A stretch of 64,000 bases of DNA from Candidatus Pantoea bituminis (GTDB taxonomy: Bacteria; Pseudomonadota; Gammaproteobacteria; Enterobacterales; Enterobacteriaceae), in NCBI RefSeq assembly GCF_018842675.1, contig NZ_JAGTWO010000004.1:372001-436000 (forward strand). The letters run 5' to 3'. Shown piece by piece: positions 19,638-30,523 of the stretch. The notes beneath the pieces are model-generated. The model made no database searches, was not told where the DNA came from, and saw only the letters and a list, made by a program, of their open reading frames with translations. Positions within the stretch are counted from its first letter, which is position 1. Every line of letters starts with the position of its first letter. Position numbers and translations under genes: made by a program.

Positions 19638-19802
19638 TCTCTACCTCTTCCAGTTATGTATGCGGTCTTGCCGCTGTTGTTATCTGGAGCGGGACAACCC
19701 GTGATACAGCTCTGCTCACGCCCGCAGGTCGTATTAGCGACCTTTGTTTACCTTGCCTTTTAAGTGCATTCGCTGAACAACGAATGACGGAGCGAGAGCC
19801 TA

Positions 19803-19819
19803 ACTTGTTATACAACTTT
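19803..19819. promoter_or_regulatory. ExuR/UxuR-like operator upstream of exuT
   Basis: ACTTGTTATACAACTTT is a near-perfect palindrome about TTATACAA. It lies 165 bases before the exuT start in the divergent exuT/uxaC region. Confidence 0.6.
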
Positions 19820-19946
19820 AAAAGTTGAGAGCCATCACAAAAACCCTTTCAGGCCTGTGGGATACTTTAAACCTACGTCAAGACAGCCATTTAGCCTGCT
19901 GCCGGCGACAGAAGCGTCCATAAGCCCGGCTATTTACTGCCGTTTA

Positions 19947-19962
19947 TGTGAGCGTGATCGCA
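19947..19962. promoter_or_regulatory. CRP-like site upstream of uxaC
   Basis: TGTGA-GCGTGA-TCGCA matches the CRP consensus TGTGA-N6-TCACA with one mismatch. It lies 74 bases before the uxaC start, a plausible place for catabolite activation. Confidence 0.55.
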
Positions 19963-19981
19963 AAGAATTCTGCTGTTGGCT

Positions 19982-20001
19982 AAAATTGGTATGATAACTT
20001 T
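19982..20001. promoter_or_regulatory. ExuR/UxuR-like operator upstream of uxaC
   Basis: AAAATTGGTATGATAACTTT has one strong half (AATTGGTAT) and a weaker second half. It lies 35 bases before the uxaC ATG. Confidence 0.5.
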
Positions 20002-20036
20002 GAGCCATGAAAGGTTCAGCCTAAGAGGAAGTAAGC

Positions 20037-21452
20037 ATGTCGCGTTTTATGACCGAGGATTTTTTGCTGGATACCGAATTCGCTCGTCGGCTTTATCACG
20101 ATTACGCGAAGGATCAGCCAATTTTCGATTATCACTGCCACTTGCCACCGCAGCAGATTGCTGAAAACTATCGCTTCGCTAATCTGTACGATATCTGGCT
20201 GAAAGGGGACCACTACAAATGGCGAGCGATGCGAGCCAACGGTGTGCCAGAGTCATTTTGTACTGGTGAAGCCAGCGATCATGAAAAATTCAATGCCTGG
20301 GCGCGTACCGTGCCGCACACCATTGGTAATCCACTCTATCACTGGACTCACCTCGAATTACGTCGCCCCTTCGGTATCACCGGCACGCTGCTTTCTGAGA
20401 AAACCGCCGACACTATTTGGCATCGCTGTAATGATTTGCTGGCGCAGGATGAATTCACAACACGCGGCATCATGAAGCAGATGAATGTAAAAATGGTTGG
20501 CACTACCGACGATCCACTCGACGATCTGTCCCATCATCGCGCACTCGCCGATGACGCCAGTTTTGATGTCAAAGTGCTGCCGAGCTGGCGACCCGATAAA
20601 GCGTTCAATATTGAAGCCGAGACATTTTTACCGTGGGTTCAGAAGCTGGAGCGCATTGCTGACGTTAACGTGCAGCGTTTTGATGACTTACTGCGTGCGT
20701 TGAGCAAGCGCCTTGATTACTTTGCCGCACATGGCTGCAAAGTCTCCGATCATGCTTTAGATGTAGTTTGTTACGCCGAGGCAGATGAAGCCACGCTGGA
20801 TGCCATTTTATCGCGTCGCCTGCAGGGTACAGCTCCAAATCCACAGGAGATTGCACAGTTCAAAACAGCGGTGCTGGTCTGGCTGGGCGGCGAATATGCA
20901 CGTCGCAATTGGGTGCAGCAATATCATATTGGTGCGCTGCGTAACACCAATCAACGTCAATTTGAATTGCTTGGCCCGGATGTGGGTTTTGACTCTATTA
21001 ACGACCATCCAGTGGCTGAACCGCTGGCGCGTTTGTTAGGTGCGCAAAATCTCCATAACGCGTTGCCAAAAACCATTCTTTATTGCCTGAATCCACGCGA
21101 CAACGAAGTGCTGGCCACCATGGCGGGCAATTTCCAGGGTGAAGGCGAAGCAGGAAAAATGCAGTTTGGATCGGCTTGGTGGTTTAACGATCAGCTCGAT
21201 GGTATGCAGCGTCAAATGACACAACTCGCGCAAATTGGTTTGTTAAGCCGCTTTGTCGGCATGTTGACCGACAGTCGCAGCTTCCTCTCATATACGCGTC
21301 ATGAATATTTCCGCCGCCTGCTGTGCCAGATGATAGGAAATTGGGTTGAGCGGGGCGAAGCGCCGGAAGATGAAGCGTTGTTAGGCCAAATGGTGCAGAA
21401 CATCTGCTTCAACAATGCCCGCGACTATTTCGGCATTGAGTTAGGAGCATGA
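20037..21452 (+). CDS. uxaC: Glucuronate/galacturonate isomerase UxaC
   Basis: A 471-residue uronate isomerase (E. coli 470) of the amidohydrolase superfamily. The metal-binding FDYHCHLPP is near residue 30 and TDDPLDDL near 160. It converts glucuronate to fructuronate and galacturonate to tagaturonate. An AAGAGGAAG precedes the ATG. The stop overlaps the start of uxaB (ATGATTATG region), so uxaC-uxaB-uxaA is one operon. Confidence 0.95.
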   Translation: MSRFMTEDFLLDTEFARRLYHDYAKDQPIFDYHCHLPPQQIAENYRFANLYDIWLKGDHYKWRAMRANGVPESFCTGEASDHEKFNAWARTVPHTIGNPLYHWTHLELRRPFGITGTLLSEKTADTIWHRCNDLLAQDEFTTRGIMKQMNVKMVGTTDDPLDDLSHHRALADDASFDVKVLPSWRPDKAFNIEAETFLPWVQKLERIADVNVQRFDDLLRALSKRLDYFAAHGCKVSDHALDVVCYAEADEATLDAILSRRLQGTAPNPQEIAQFKTAVLVWLGGEYARRNWVQQYHIGALRNTNQRQFELLGPDVGFDSINDHPVAEPLARLLGAQNLHNALPKTILYCLNPRDNEVLATMAGNFQGEGEAGKMQFGSAWWFNDQLDGMQRQMTQLAQIGLLSRFVGMLTDSRSFLSYTRHEYFRRLLCQMIGNWVERGEAPEDEALLGQMVQNICFNNARDYFGIELGA

Positions 21453-22902
21453 TTATGCAGCGGCTGAATCGTAACGATTTTCCCGGCGCCCGCTATAGCG
21501 ATCGCGTGATTCAATTCGGTGAAGGTAACTTTCTGCGTGCTTTTATCGACTGGCAAATCGACTGGCTGAATGAGCATCACGGCACCGATGCGGGGATTGT
21601 TGTGGTGCGGCCGCGCAACCGTGAAGTCAGCGACAGCCTGAATCAGCAGGAGGGTCTTTACACCACGCTGATTCGTGGCCTCAACGAGCAGGGCGAACAG
21701 GTCAGTGAAACACGCCTGATTCGTAGCCTGAATCGCGAAATCCAGCCTTACAAGCAGTACGACGATTTTTTGGCATTAGCTGAAAATGCGCAGATGCGTT
21801 TCGTGTTCTCCAATACCACCGAAGCGGGTATCGCGTTTGTCGAGTCGGATACGTTAACCGATCAACCCGCCTCCAGCTTTCCTGGCAAGCTCACTCAGCT
21901 GCTGTGGGCGCGCTTCAACCATTTCAGCGGTGCGAGCGATAAAGGCTGGTTAATCGTGCCGTGCGAATTGATCGACCACAACGGCGACATGCTGCGTGAA
22001 ACGGTGTTGCGCTATGCCGATCACTGGCAGCTTTCGTCAGAATTTAAAGCGTGGGTCAGCGACCATTGTGCATTCTACAACACGCTAGTGGATCGCATCG
22101 TGACCGGTTTTCCGCAGGAAAGTGCGCAAATTGAAGCTGAGCTAGGTTATGAAGATCGCTATCTGGTTGCGGGTGAAGTCTATTACCAGTTTGTGATTCA
22201 AGGCCCCGCCGCGCTGGTTGATGAGCTTAAACTGGATGTGCTCGCCCGCAGGTGCGCAGAGTTGAAGACATCGCGCCCTACAAAGCACAAAAAGTGGCGA
22301 TCCTGAATGGCGCTCACACCGCTATGGTGCCGGTGGCGTATCTGGCCGGGTTAGAAAGCGTGGGCGAAGCGATGGACGATGCCGCAATTGCGGGCTTTGT
22401 TGATCGCCTGCTGCGCGATGAAGTGATCCCGACACTGGATCTGCCGAGTGACGAGCTGCACACCTTTGCCGATGCGGTACAGCGTCGCTTCCGTAATCCT
22501 TTTATCCGCCATGCTTTGCTGTCGATTGCCCTGAATAGCATGACTAAATTCCGTACGCGCCTCCTGACGCCGCTGCTGACATCGCATCAGCAAACCGGCA
22601 ACTGGCCGCCACGGTTGACCTTCGCATTTGCTGCGTTAATCGCTTTTTATCGCGGCGAGTCAGAAGAGAAAAGCTGGCCGTTGCAAGACGACACGCAATG
22701 GCTGCAATGCTTCGCTGAAGGCTGGACCGCATTGAAAGCGGATGAAATTTCTCCGGAACAACTGGTGCGCAACGTTTTAAGCAATGCGCAGCACTGGGGA
22801 GAAGATTTAACCCTGCAACCGGGATTGACCGCAGCGGTTACCCAACACCTGCAAAACATCATCGTTCACGGGATGCGTGAGGCGCTGAGCCAACTGAGAT
22901 AA
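21449..22902 (+). CDS. uxaB: Tagaturonate reductase UxaB (frameshifted in this sequence)
   Basis: A 484-residue mannitol-dehydrogenase-family enzyme is recovered if one C is restored in the C-run 22245-22247. The first frame has [12 protein letters not shown] (NAD-binding start) and ends in nonsense after DELKLDVLA; the second frame resumes with [20 protein letters not shown], which carries the catalytic Lys/Asn/His region. It reduces tagaturonate to altronate. E. coli keeps uxaB elsewhere; here it sits between uxaC and uxaA. The shift is most likely a sequencing error. Confidence 0.88.
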
Positions 22903-22906
22903 CGCT

Positions 22907-24397
22907 ATGCAAGACGCAATTAAAATTCATTCGCGCGACAATGTTGCCGTGGCGTTGCGCGACTTAGAAGCAGGCAGCACCGTTGAATTGTCTGATGTGG
23001 CGGTAACGCTGCAACAAGAGGTTGGACGAGGACACAAGTTTGCGCTGCAACCCATCGCGCAGCGCGATTTAGTGATCAAATATGGACTGCCGATTGGTCA
23101 TGCTACCCAGCCAATCGCCGAAGGCGAAGTGATCCATTCACAAAATTCGCGTACCAACCTCAGCGATTTGGATGAGTATGAATATCAACCTGAATTCGTT
23201 GATGTGCCGCCTCAGCCGGGCGACCGCGAAGTACAGATTTATCGCCGCGCCAACGGTGACGTTGGCATTCGTAATGAGTTATGGATATTGCCAACCGTCG
23301 GCTGCGTCAACGGCATTGCGCGTCAAATCCTGCAACGTTTTCTGAAGGAAACGCAGGACGCCGCGGATATTGATGGTGCGTTCCTGTTCAGCCATACCTT
23401 TGGCTGTTCACAGCTGGGACAGGATCACGACAATACGCGCACCATGCTGCAAAATATGGTGCGGCACCCCAATGCGGGCGCGGTATTAGTGATTGGCCTT
23501 GGTTGTGAAAACAATCAGGTTGATGCGTTTCGTGACACGTTGGGCAGTTTTGAAAGCGATCGCGTAGAGTTTATGGTTTGCCAGCAACATGACGATGAAG
23601 TGGAGGCCGGCCTTGAGCGTTTGCATGCATTGTATGAAAAAATGCGTCACGACCAACGTGAGCCAGGCAAACTCAGCGAGCTTAAGTTCGGTTTGGAATG
23701 TGGCGGCTCTGACGGCTTTTCGGGTATTACAGCCAACCCGCTGCTGGGACGTTTCTCCGATCAGATGATCGCCAACGGCGGCACGACAGTGTTAACGGAA
23801 GTACCGGAAATGTTTGGTGCAGAGCGCATTTTGATGAGCCGCTGCCGCGATGAAAGCACTTTTGATAAAACCGTGGCGATGATCAACGATTTCAAGCAGT
23901 ACTTTATTGATCACCAACAGCCGATTTATGAGAACCCTTCTCCTGGCAACAAAGCGGGCGGCATCACCACGCTGGAGGAGAAGTCGCTGGGTTGTACGCA
24001 AAAGGCGGGGCAAAGCCAGGTTGTTGATGTCTTGAAATATGGCGAGCGACTGAAAACGCCGGGTCTGAATCTGCTGAGCGCGCCGGGTAATGACGCCGTT
24101 GCCACCAGCGCGCTGGCCGGAGCAGGATGTCATATGGTGTTGTTCAGCACCGGACGCGGCACGCCTTACGGAGGATTTGTGCCTACCGTCAAACTCGCAA
24201 CCAATACGCCGTTGGCTGAGAAAAAACCACACTGGATAGATTTTGATGCCGGACGGTTGATCCACGGCATGAGCATGGATGAGATGCTGGCAGATTTTGT
24301 CGATACCATCGTAACCATTGCGAATGGTCAGGCGACAAATAATGAGAAGAATGATTTCAGGGAATTGGCGATTTTTAAAAGCGGCGTCACGCTATAA
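22907..24397 (+). CDS. uxaA: Altronate dehydratase UxaA
   Basis: A 496-residue enzyme (E. coli 495) with an N-terminal SAF domain (about 1-95) and the large UxaA domain with conserved cysteines (GLECGGSDGFSG, SLGCTQKAGQSQ). It dehydrates altronate to 2-keto-3-deoxygluconate. It begins four bases after uxaB and ends at a bidirectional terminator. KdgK and Eda, which would finish the pathway, are not in this window. Confidence 0.95.
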   Translation: MQDAIKIHSRDNVAVALRDLEAGSTVELSDVAVTLQQEVGRGHKFALQPIAQRDLVIKYGLPIGHATQPIAEGEVIHSQNSRTNLSDLDEYEYQPEFVDVPPQPGDREVQIYRRANGDVGIRNELWILPTVGCVNGIARQILQRFLKETQDAADIDGAFLFSHTFGCSQLGQDHDNTRTMLQNMVRHPNAGAVLVIGLGCENNQVDAFRDTLGSFESDRVEFMVCQQHDDEVEAGLERLHALYEKMRHDQREPGKLSELKFGLECGGSDGFSGITANPLLGRFSDQMIANGGTTVLTEVPEMFGAERILMSRCRDESTFDKTVAMINDFKQYFIDHQQPIYENPSPGNKAGGITTLEEKSLGCTQKAGQSQVVDVLKYGERLKTPGLNLLSAPGNDAVATSALAGAGCHMVLFSTGRGTPYGGFVPTVKLATNTPLAEKKPHWIDFDAGRLIHGMSMDEMLADFVDTIVTIANGQATNNEKNDFRELAIFKSGVTL

Positions 24398-24408
24398 AGC
24401 GTATAAAA

Positions 24409-24437
24409 ATGGCGGCCTGAGTAGGCCGCCATCTGTT
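24409..24437. terminator. Bidirectional terminator between uxaA and sstT
   Basis: ATGGCGGCCT-GAGT-AGGCCGCCAT is a perfect 10-base stem, with TGTTTTA on one side and ATTTTTATAC on the other strand. It separates the convergent genes. Confidence 0.8.
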
Positions 24438-25670
24438 TTAAGCGCGACTTGGCGCGCGCTCCGCTTCAGACTGACAAACGGCCGCGGTAAATAAAATATC
24501 CGTTGAGGAGTTCAACGCCGTTTCGGCAGAATCCTGCAGCACGCCGATGATGAAACCTACGGCAACAACCTGCATGGCCAAATCGTTGGGAATACCAAAC
24601 ATATTGCAGGCAACAGGAATCAGCAGCAGTGAACCACCCGCCACGCCCGACGCACCGCACGCACACAATGATGCCACCAGACTCAACAGAATCGCGGTGG
24701 GTACATCCACGCTAATACCTAATGTATGCACCGCCGCCAGCGTTAGCACGGTAATGGTGATTGATGCGCCCGCCATGCTGATTGTGGCGCCCAGCGGAAT
24801 GGATATTGAATAGGTATCTTCATCCAAACCCAGGCGTTTGGCGATAGCCATGTTGACCGGAATGTTGGCCGCAGAGCTGCGGGTGAAAAAGGCGGTTACG
24901 CCACTTTCACGCAGGCAGGTAAACACCAGCGGATAAGGATTACGGCGGATTTTGCTGTAAACCAGCAGGGGATTGACGACTAATGCCATCAGCACCATAC
25001 AGCCAATCAGCAGCGTCAGCAGATGCGCGTATTGCCACAGCGCACCGAAACCGGTGGATGCCAGAATCGACGCAACCAAACCAAAAATACCGATCGGCGC
25101 GCAGCGAATCACACAGCGCACCAGCCAGGTTGCTGCGTTCGATGCATCATTTAAAAACGCACGCGTGCTGGGCTGGCTGTGACGGAAAGCCAGTCCTAAA
25201 CCGATCGCCCAGACTAAAATGCCAATATAGTTGGCGTTCATTAACGCCGTAATCGGGTTAGCTACCATGCTCATCAGCAGACCGCGCAGCACTTCAGTAA
25301 TGCCTGATGGCGGCGTAATTTCGGTGGTGCCTACCGCCAGCGTCAGCGTTTGTGGCATCAAATGACTGAATATCACGGCGACAACAGCGGCAAAAAAGGT
25401 GCTGAGCAGATAAAGCATGACGATGGGCCTGATGTTGCTTTTTTGGCCCTGCTTATGGTTCGCAATTGATGAAATGACCAGCACCAATACGAGTAAAGGC
25501 GCTACGGCCTTCAATGCGTTAACGAACAGATCGCCCAATAGACCAACGGCTAAAGCGGCATCATGTGAGAACCAGGCCAGAGCAATACCGGCAATCAGCC
25601 CGATCATGATTTGTTTTACCAGGCTTCCTGCGAACAGTGCGGCCAGACGTGCGGAGAGTGTTTTCTGCAT
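24438..25670 (-). CDS. sstT: Serine/threonine:Na+ symporter SstT
   Basis: A 410-residue dicarboxylate/amino-acid:cation symporter (DAACS) protein with eight to ten membrane segments and the re-entrant motif region [15 protein letters not shown]. The start is placed at [13 protein letters not shown], matching E. coli SstT; the frame is open for 43 codons upstream without a recognisable protein. It imports L-serine and L-threonine with sodium. Confidence 0.93.
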   Translation of the reverse strand: MQKTLSARLAALFAGSLVKQIMIGLIAGIALAWFSHDAALAVGLLGDLFVNALKAVAPLLVLVLVISSIANHKQGQKSNIRPIVMLYLLSTFFAAVVAVIFSHLMPQTLTLAVGTTEITPPSGITEVLRGLLMSMVANPITALMNANYIGILVWAIGLGLAFRHSQPSTRAFLNDASNAATWLVRCVIRCAPIGIFGLVASILASTGFGALWQYAHLLTLLIGCMVLMALVVNPLLVYSKIRRNPYPLVFTCLRESGVTAFFTRSSAANIPVNMAIAKRLGLDEDTYSISIPLGATISMAGASITITVLTLAAVHTLGISVDVPTAILLSLVASLCACGASGVAGGSLLLIPVACNMFGIPNDLAMQVVAVGFIIGVLQDSAETALNSSTDILFTAAVCQSEAERAPSRA

Positions 25671-25875
25671 AGTTTTTTCTGTATTTGTCGCGGGATGTAG
25701 CTTTAGTCGCGATCTATCCTGCGGCCAAAACGGTTTGCCCGGCGGAGTATAAGGAAAAGATCTGTTGAGAAAAGAGATAATTCCGCCAATGTGGGCCATG
25801 TCGAATTTTTATTATGCTGGATAAAGGAAGTGTGACAGAGATAAGGAATGACTGATTTTGCTGATGCAAAATAAA

Positions 25876-25898
25876 ACAGGGGCAGAAGCTGCCCCTGT
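25876..25898 (-). terminator. alx terminator
   Basis: ACAGGGGCAG-AAG-CTGCCCCTGT is a 10-base stem followed on the minus strand by TTTATTTTG, seven bases after the alx stop. Confidence 0.8.
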
Positions 25899-25904
25899 AG
25901 ATAA

Positions 25905-26873
25905 TTATTTCGAGATTTTCTTTTGGTCGTTTCTGTGGTTAACCCAGACGTTAACCAGCAGCGTTGAGGCGAGAATAGCGCCAATCACACCTAACGAGAT
26001 GCCCACTGGGATATGGTAAAGATCAATAATCAACATTTTAATACCGATGAAGACCAGCACGATCGCCAGGCCATATTTCAGCATCGAGAAGCGTTCCGCC
26101 ACGTTCGCTAACAGGAAGTACATGGCGCGCAGGCCCAAAATCGCAAACAGGTTAGACGTTAAAACAATAAACGGATCGGTAGTAACAGCAAAGATGGCCG
26201 GGATACTGTCGACCGCGAAGATGACGTCGCTCAGCTCAACCATAATCAACACCAGCAGCAATGGCGTTGCGAACAGTACCCCATTTTTACGGGTGAAGAA
26301 TTTTTCACCTTCCAGCGAATCTGTCATACGCAGATGACTGCGTAACCAACGCACCACCGGCTTCTCTCCGACGCCACCTTCATCTTCTTTTGCAAACGCC
26401 ATTTTCAAGCCTGTAAACAGCAAGAACGCACCGAAGACGTAAAGGATCCAGCTGAACTGCGTAACCAGCCAGCTGCCCGCAAAAATCATGATAGTACGCA
26501 GAACGATGGCACCTAACACACCGTAAATCAGCACTCGGCGTTGCAGGTTGGCGGGAATAGAGAAGTAGCTAAACAGCATCAGCCAGACGAACACGTTATC
26601 GACCGCCAGCGCTTTTTCAAGCACATAACCGGTCAGGAAGGCGAGGGTTTGTGTATTCGCGACTTCGCGACCTGCGCTTCCTTCGAGATACCACCAAAAG
26701 GCGGCGCTAAACAGCAGCGAGACGGAAATCCAGATCAACGACCAAATGGCAGCTTGTTTAAATGACATGGTTTGTGCGCCACGACGTCCCTGCAATAAGA
26801 GATCGATCGCCAGCATGATGAGCACAACCACTGCAAAACTGCCCCAAAGCAATGGCGTTCCTACAGTTTGCAT
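25905..26873 (-). CDS. alx: TerC-family membrane protein Alx
   Basis: A 322-residue polytopic membrane protein (E. coli Alx 321) with the TerC core [19 protein letters not shown] and [18 protein letters not shown], whose acidic residues are thought to bind metal. E. coli Alx is induced by alkaline pH and manganese and takes part in Mn2+ homeostasis. Its leader here holds a yybP-ykoY riboswitch and a terminator hairpin, fitting Mn2+ control. Confidence 0.94.
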   Translation of the reverse strand: MQTVGTPLLWGSFAVVVLIMLAIDLLLQGRRGAQTMSFKQAAIWSLIWISVSLLFSAAFWWYLEGSAGREVANTQTLAFLTGYVLEKALAVDNVFVWLMLFSYFSIPANLQRRVLIYGVLGAIVLRTIMIFAGSWLVTQFSWILYVFGAFLLFTGLKMAFAKEDEGGVGEKPVVRWLRSHLRMTDSLEGEKFFTRKNGVLFATPLLLVLIMVELSDVIFAVDSIPAIFAVTTDPFIVLTSNLFAILGLRAMYFLLANVAERFSMLKYGLAIVLVFIGIKMLIIDLYHIPVGISLGVIGAILASTLLVNVWVNHRNDQKKISK

Positions 26874-26890
26874 AATCGTATCCTGTTTAG

Positions 26891-26926
26891 AAATAAAAAA
26901 GGCTGAAGTCAGAAGACATCAGCCGC
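26891..26926 (-). terminator. Intrinsic terminator in the alx leader
   Basis: On the minus strand, GGCTGATGTC-TTCT-GACTTCAGCC is followed by T7ATTT. It lies between the riboswitch aptamer and the alx ATG (18 bases to the start), so it could be the expression platform. Confidence 0.7.
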
Positions 26927-26934
26927 TTATTTTG

Positions 26935-27062
26935 ATGTAAGCAAACCTCGCCTTCCGGCAAGGTCTCACTTACAACACAGAATGTTATTCCAGGTTGCCT
27001 GATGACCGGATGCTTGCGCACCGTAATGACGATCAATCAGCTTACAAGTTACTCCCCTTTGC
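26935..27062 (-). ncRNA. yybP-ykoY manganese riboswitch (alx pH-responsive element)
   Basis: The minus strand carries the family hallmarks in order: AAAGGGGAGTA, the stretch around GGTCATCAGGCAACCTGG, then GTGAGACCTTGCCGG and GCGAGGTTTGCTTAC closing the helix. This family binds Mn2+ and controls alx and mntP in E. coli, and in alx it also responds to alkaline pH. A terminator hairpin follows at once. Confidence 0.9.
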
Positions 27063-27124
27063 AAACCGTAAAGTACGGATTTCACGGACAGGAAGCAATC
27101 GCGGCCAGTCATATTTAGAAATAT

Positions 27125-28110
27125 TTACACTCCACCCTGATCGGCTGGAAATATCACCCCGGTTTGCTGACGAATTTGAGTCAGTAGTGCGGCAGTAATG
27201 CGTGAAATTTCCAGCGCAGGATGATCAACCTGACGTTGTTCAACCAGACGCACAAAGGCTTCAGCCTCATAAAGCATCGTATTAATGTGCTGCGGCTGAG
27301 TCAGGTCTTGTTTATCGCCACCGCGCGGAATAAAGCTAATTTGCTGACATTCGGAGACTTTCTGAATGACTAACGCACCCGCTTCACCTTGAATTTCGCT
27401 GGGAAGGGCGGAATCGCTGACTTTGGAGTGCAAAATAGTTACGTCAAAATCACCATAATCCAAAACCACGACGCCATGTGCGTCGACGCCGGTATCCAGT
27501 AAGGTGGCCTGTGCCTGAACTTTTTCGGTTCACCCCACAACGTGATGGCGCTGGCTAAGCAGTAATAGCCAATATCCATAATTGAACCGTTGGACCAACG
27601 CGGATCAAAGGTATTAGGATTTTCGCCGTTGAGATAGCGTGGGTAGCGCGAGGAATACTGACAATAATTGAGCAGCGCTTTACGCAATTTCCCCAACTGC
27701 GGCAGCGCCTGTTGCAGCTGCAAAAAGTTAGGTAAGCTGGCGGTTTTGAAGGCTTCAAACAGGATTACCTGATTCTCACGCGCGCAGGCGATCATCGCTT
27801 CAACTTCTTTGAGATTAGAAGCCAACGGTTTTTCGCAAATCACATGTTTGCCGTGCGAGAGAAACAGCAATGCTTGTTCGCAATGCAGCGCATTAGGGCT
27901 GGCGATATAAACGGCGTCAATATCCGCGCAGGCTGCCAGCGCCTCCAGTGAGGTAAACGTCTGGTTGCAGGGATAATCTTCAATAAATGCGTCTGCCTGC
28001 TGCTGGCTGCGCGAATAGACCGCGCTGAGTTTCATGCTTCCGCTCTCATGAGCGGCATCAATGAACTGGCGAGTAATCCAGTTGGTTCCCACAATGGCAA
28101 AACGAATCAC
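27125..28110 (-). CDS. ygjR: Gfo/Idh/MocA-family oxidoreductase YgjR (frameshifted in this sequence)
   Basis: A 328-residue NAD(P)-dependent oxidoreductase is recovered by adding one base to the A5 tract (complement of 27521-27525). Before the break is the Rossmann start VIRFAIVGTNWITRQF and the EKPLASN motif; after it the reading resumes with VQAQATLLDTGVDAHGVVVLDYGD. The start is a GTG at 28110, aligned to the Met of E. coli YgjR. It stands next to alx as in E. coli. The substrate is unknown. Confidence 0.87.
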
Positions 28111-28254
28111 GATGGTTCTCCTGCAGAGGTAAAGCGGCAGAGTAGCATGTCCCACGTGTCACGCAACGCAGACGACCAATGTGAATTTGATCCTGCGATC
28201 CGCATTCCAATATTATGATCAAGCAACGGTTTATGGCAGAAAGAAGAGGCGCAG

Positions 28255-29941
28255 GTGAAAGGAAGTAAACACGCACTAAACTGGACCACTTTGTTAATTG
28301 CCATTCCGGTCGGCTTCGCTGCATCACTGGTTACGCTGGCTTTTCGCGGCATTATTGAGCTGATTAATCATCTGCTTTTTGGTAGCAGTAGTGAAATTAC
28401 CGAGGCGATGCATGTCTGGCCGTGGATCCTCTGGCCGCTGCTGGTGGGTGCAGGTGGATTGCTGGCAGGGTTTTTCTTGCGTTATGCCGTGAACATTGAG
28501 CAGCAGCAAACGCTTAAAACTGATTATCTCGAAGTGATTAACGCACGGCTTGATGCGGTGCCGACGAAAACGTCGCTGTTTCGGGCGTTATCCTCGATTG
28601 CCAGTATCGGCAGCGGCGCTTCTATCGGTAAAGAAGGGCCGATGGTGCAGCTTTCAGCGCTGTGCGGCAGCATGATAGGGAAATTTTTGCCCGCCTCGCT
28701 GAACCTCAAAAACAGTGATGTAGTGGCAATGGCCGCTGCGGCTGGCCTCTCTTCGGTTTATCACGCCCCGCTGGCATCGGCGATTTTTGTGGCTGAGATC
28801 GCCTTTGGTATTTCAGCGCTTCAGCGCCTTATCCCACTCATTATCTCTTCTGCCGTCGCGGTCATGACAATGTGGACGCTGGGTTTTCGCAGCGCGCTTT
28901 ACCCGCTGGCTGATGTTAACTTCCACATGGACGCCAGTAGTTTATTCATGACGGTGATTATCGGTCTCTGCGCCGGGCTGGCAGGTTGGCTGTTGATCAC
29001 GTTGATTGCGCGCAGCAAAAAGTTGTTTAGCCGTGTTAGCTCGCTGCCGCTGCGGCTAGGCGCAGGGGTTTTGCGGTGGGTTTACTGGCGATCGTCTCAA
29101 CCGATATTTTGGGTAACGGATATGAAGTCATCGTTAAAGTCATGGCGGGAAATTATCTGTTGCCAGGATTGCTGTTGCTGCTGGTATTGAAAACGCTGGC
29201 GACCAGTTTGTCGGTGGGATCAAATGCGGTAGGGGGCTATTTACGCCATCGCTGTTGATTGGCGCGTTGTTAGGTGTGGTGTTGGCGACGTGCGGACTGG
29301 CGTTGCATTTGCCCCTTGGTAATAGCTTGTTGTATGCCGCAATTGGTATGGCGGCGGTGCTGGCTGCGGTTAGTCAGGCGCCGCTCATGGCGATATTAAT
29401 GGTGCTGGAGATGACGCTCAACAGCAGCTTGCTGTTCCCGCTGATGATTGCGGCAGTGTTGGCATCGATGGTGGTTTATCGCCTGCAATCCGCCAGTACC
29501 TATCCGGTCGTGAGCAATCATTTCAACCGTTCAGAAGCCAAATATGACTTTGATAATATGCGAGTGGCTGAGCTGATCATACCTGGCGCGGCCCTGAAAC
29601 CCCAAGAGTCAGTTGGGCAAGCGCTGGCCGTGAGCTCGCTAAAGCGTGAGCGTTATGTCTATGTGATTAATGACGAGGGCGCGTTTCTTGGCGTGGTATC
29701 GATTCACGAAATATCGCGCAAAGTGCTGGCACAGGAAATTACGCTGGATTCGCCGGTACAGCAGGTGATGGATGACAACTTCCCCTGCGTTTATCAGAAT
29801 CAAAGTATGCGAGAAGGCTGGGAAGCCTTCGCGCTGGTGACGCTGGAGCGCTTGCCGGTGCTCAATAATCCACACGAACGCCGCTTCCTGGGGGCGCTAA
29901 CCAAAACCAGTCTGATTCAGAAAGCGCAGGAGTTTCTTTAA
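28255..29941 (+). CDS. clcB: ClC-type chloride channel ClcB with C-terminal CBS domains (frameshifted in this sequence)
   Basis: About 562 residues once one G is restored in each of the runs 29065-29068 and 29232-29236. ClC signatures are present: GSGASIGKEGPMVQ (filter region) and the glycine-rich NAVGG-LFTPSLLIG junction recovered after the second fix. After the membrane domain, residues from about 430 on form a CBS-domain pair (MRVAELIIPG and RYVYVINDEGAFLGVVS). E. coli ClcB, at 418 residues, lacks these domains. The start is a GTG with AAGAAGAGG upstream. ClC proteins move chloride, often in exchange for protons. Confidence 0.85.
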
Positions 29942-30441
29942 GCGGCGTTACCGCGCATGGCTTGATCGGTCATCCACAGGCGAGCGTCAAATTCGAGCTG
30001 GTGGTAATCTGGCTCCATGTGACAACAGAGCTGATAAAAAGCTTTGTCGTGCTCTTTCTCTTTAAGATGCGCCAGCTCGTGAACCACAATCATGCGCAGA
30101 AAAGGTTCGGGCGCCATACGAAAGAAGGTGGAAATACGGATTTCCGCCTTGGCTTTAAGGTTGCCGCCCTGCACGCGAGAAATGGCGGTATGTAAACCCA
30201 ATGCATGCTTCATCACTTTAATTTTGTTATCCCAAATGACTTTACTGATGGGCGGTGCATTTCGCATAAAGCGGTTTTTAAGCGATTGCGTAAAGTCATA
30301 CAGGGCTTTATCGCTGATAACATTGTGCGTATCGGGATACCGTTCTTGCAGAAATGTCCCTAAACGCTGATGTTCAATCAACGTATGAACCTGCTCAAGA
30401 ATGGGCTCAGGATAACCCTGAAGGTAGATCAGTGAGGACAT
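29938..30441 (-). CDS. ygjP: M48-like metal-dependent hydrolase YgjP
   Basis: A 167-residue protein equal in length to E. coli YgjP. It has the zinc motif HELAHLKEKEH (HExxH plus a third His) and FYQLCCHMEPDYHQLEFD near the end. The start is at MSSLIYLQGYPE. E. coli YgjP has been reported as a UTP pyrophosphatase; members are also annotated as metallohydrolases. It converges with clcB, overlapping it by four bases. Confidence 0.9.
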   Translation of the reverse strand: MSSLIYLQGYPEPILEQVHTLIEHQRLGTFLQERYPDTHNVISDKALYDFTQSLKNRFMRNAPPISKVIWDNKIKVMKHALGLHTAISRVQGGNLKAKAEIRISTFFRMAPEPFLRMIVVHELAHLKEKEHDKAFYQLCCHMEPDYHQLEFDARLWMTDQAMRGNAA

Positions 30442-30523
30442 TAGGGATTCCCGGTGAAAGACAGTATACTGCGCCCCCTTTTTGGGGCGAAAATCAACCA
30501 AAGTGTACCATGCCGGAGAATTC

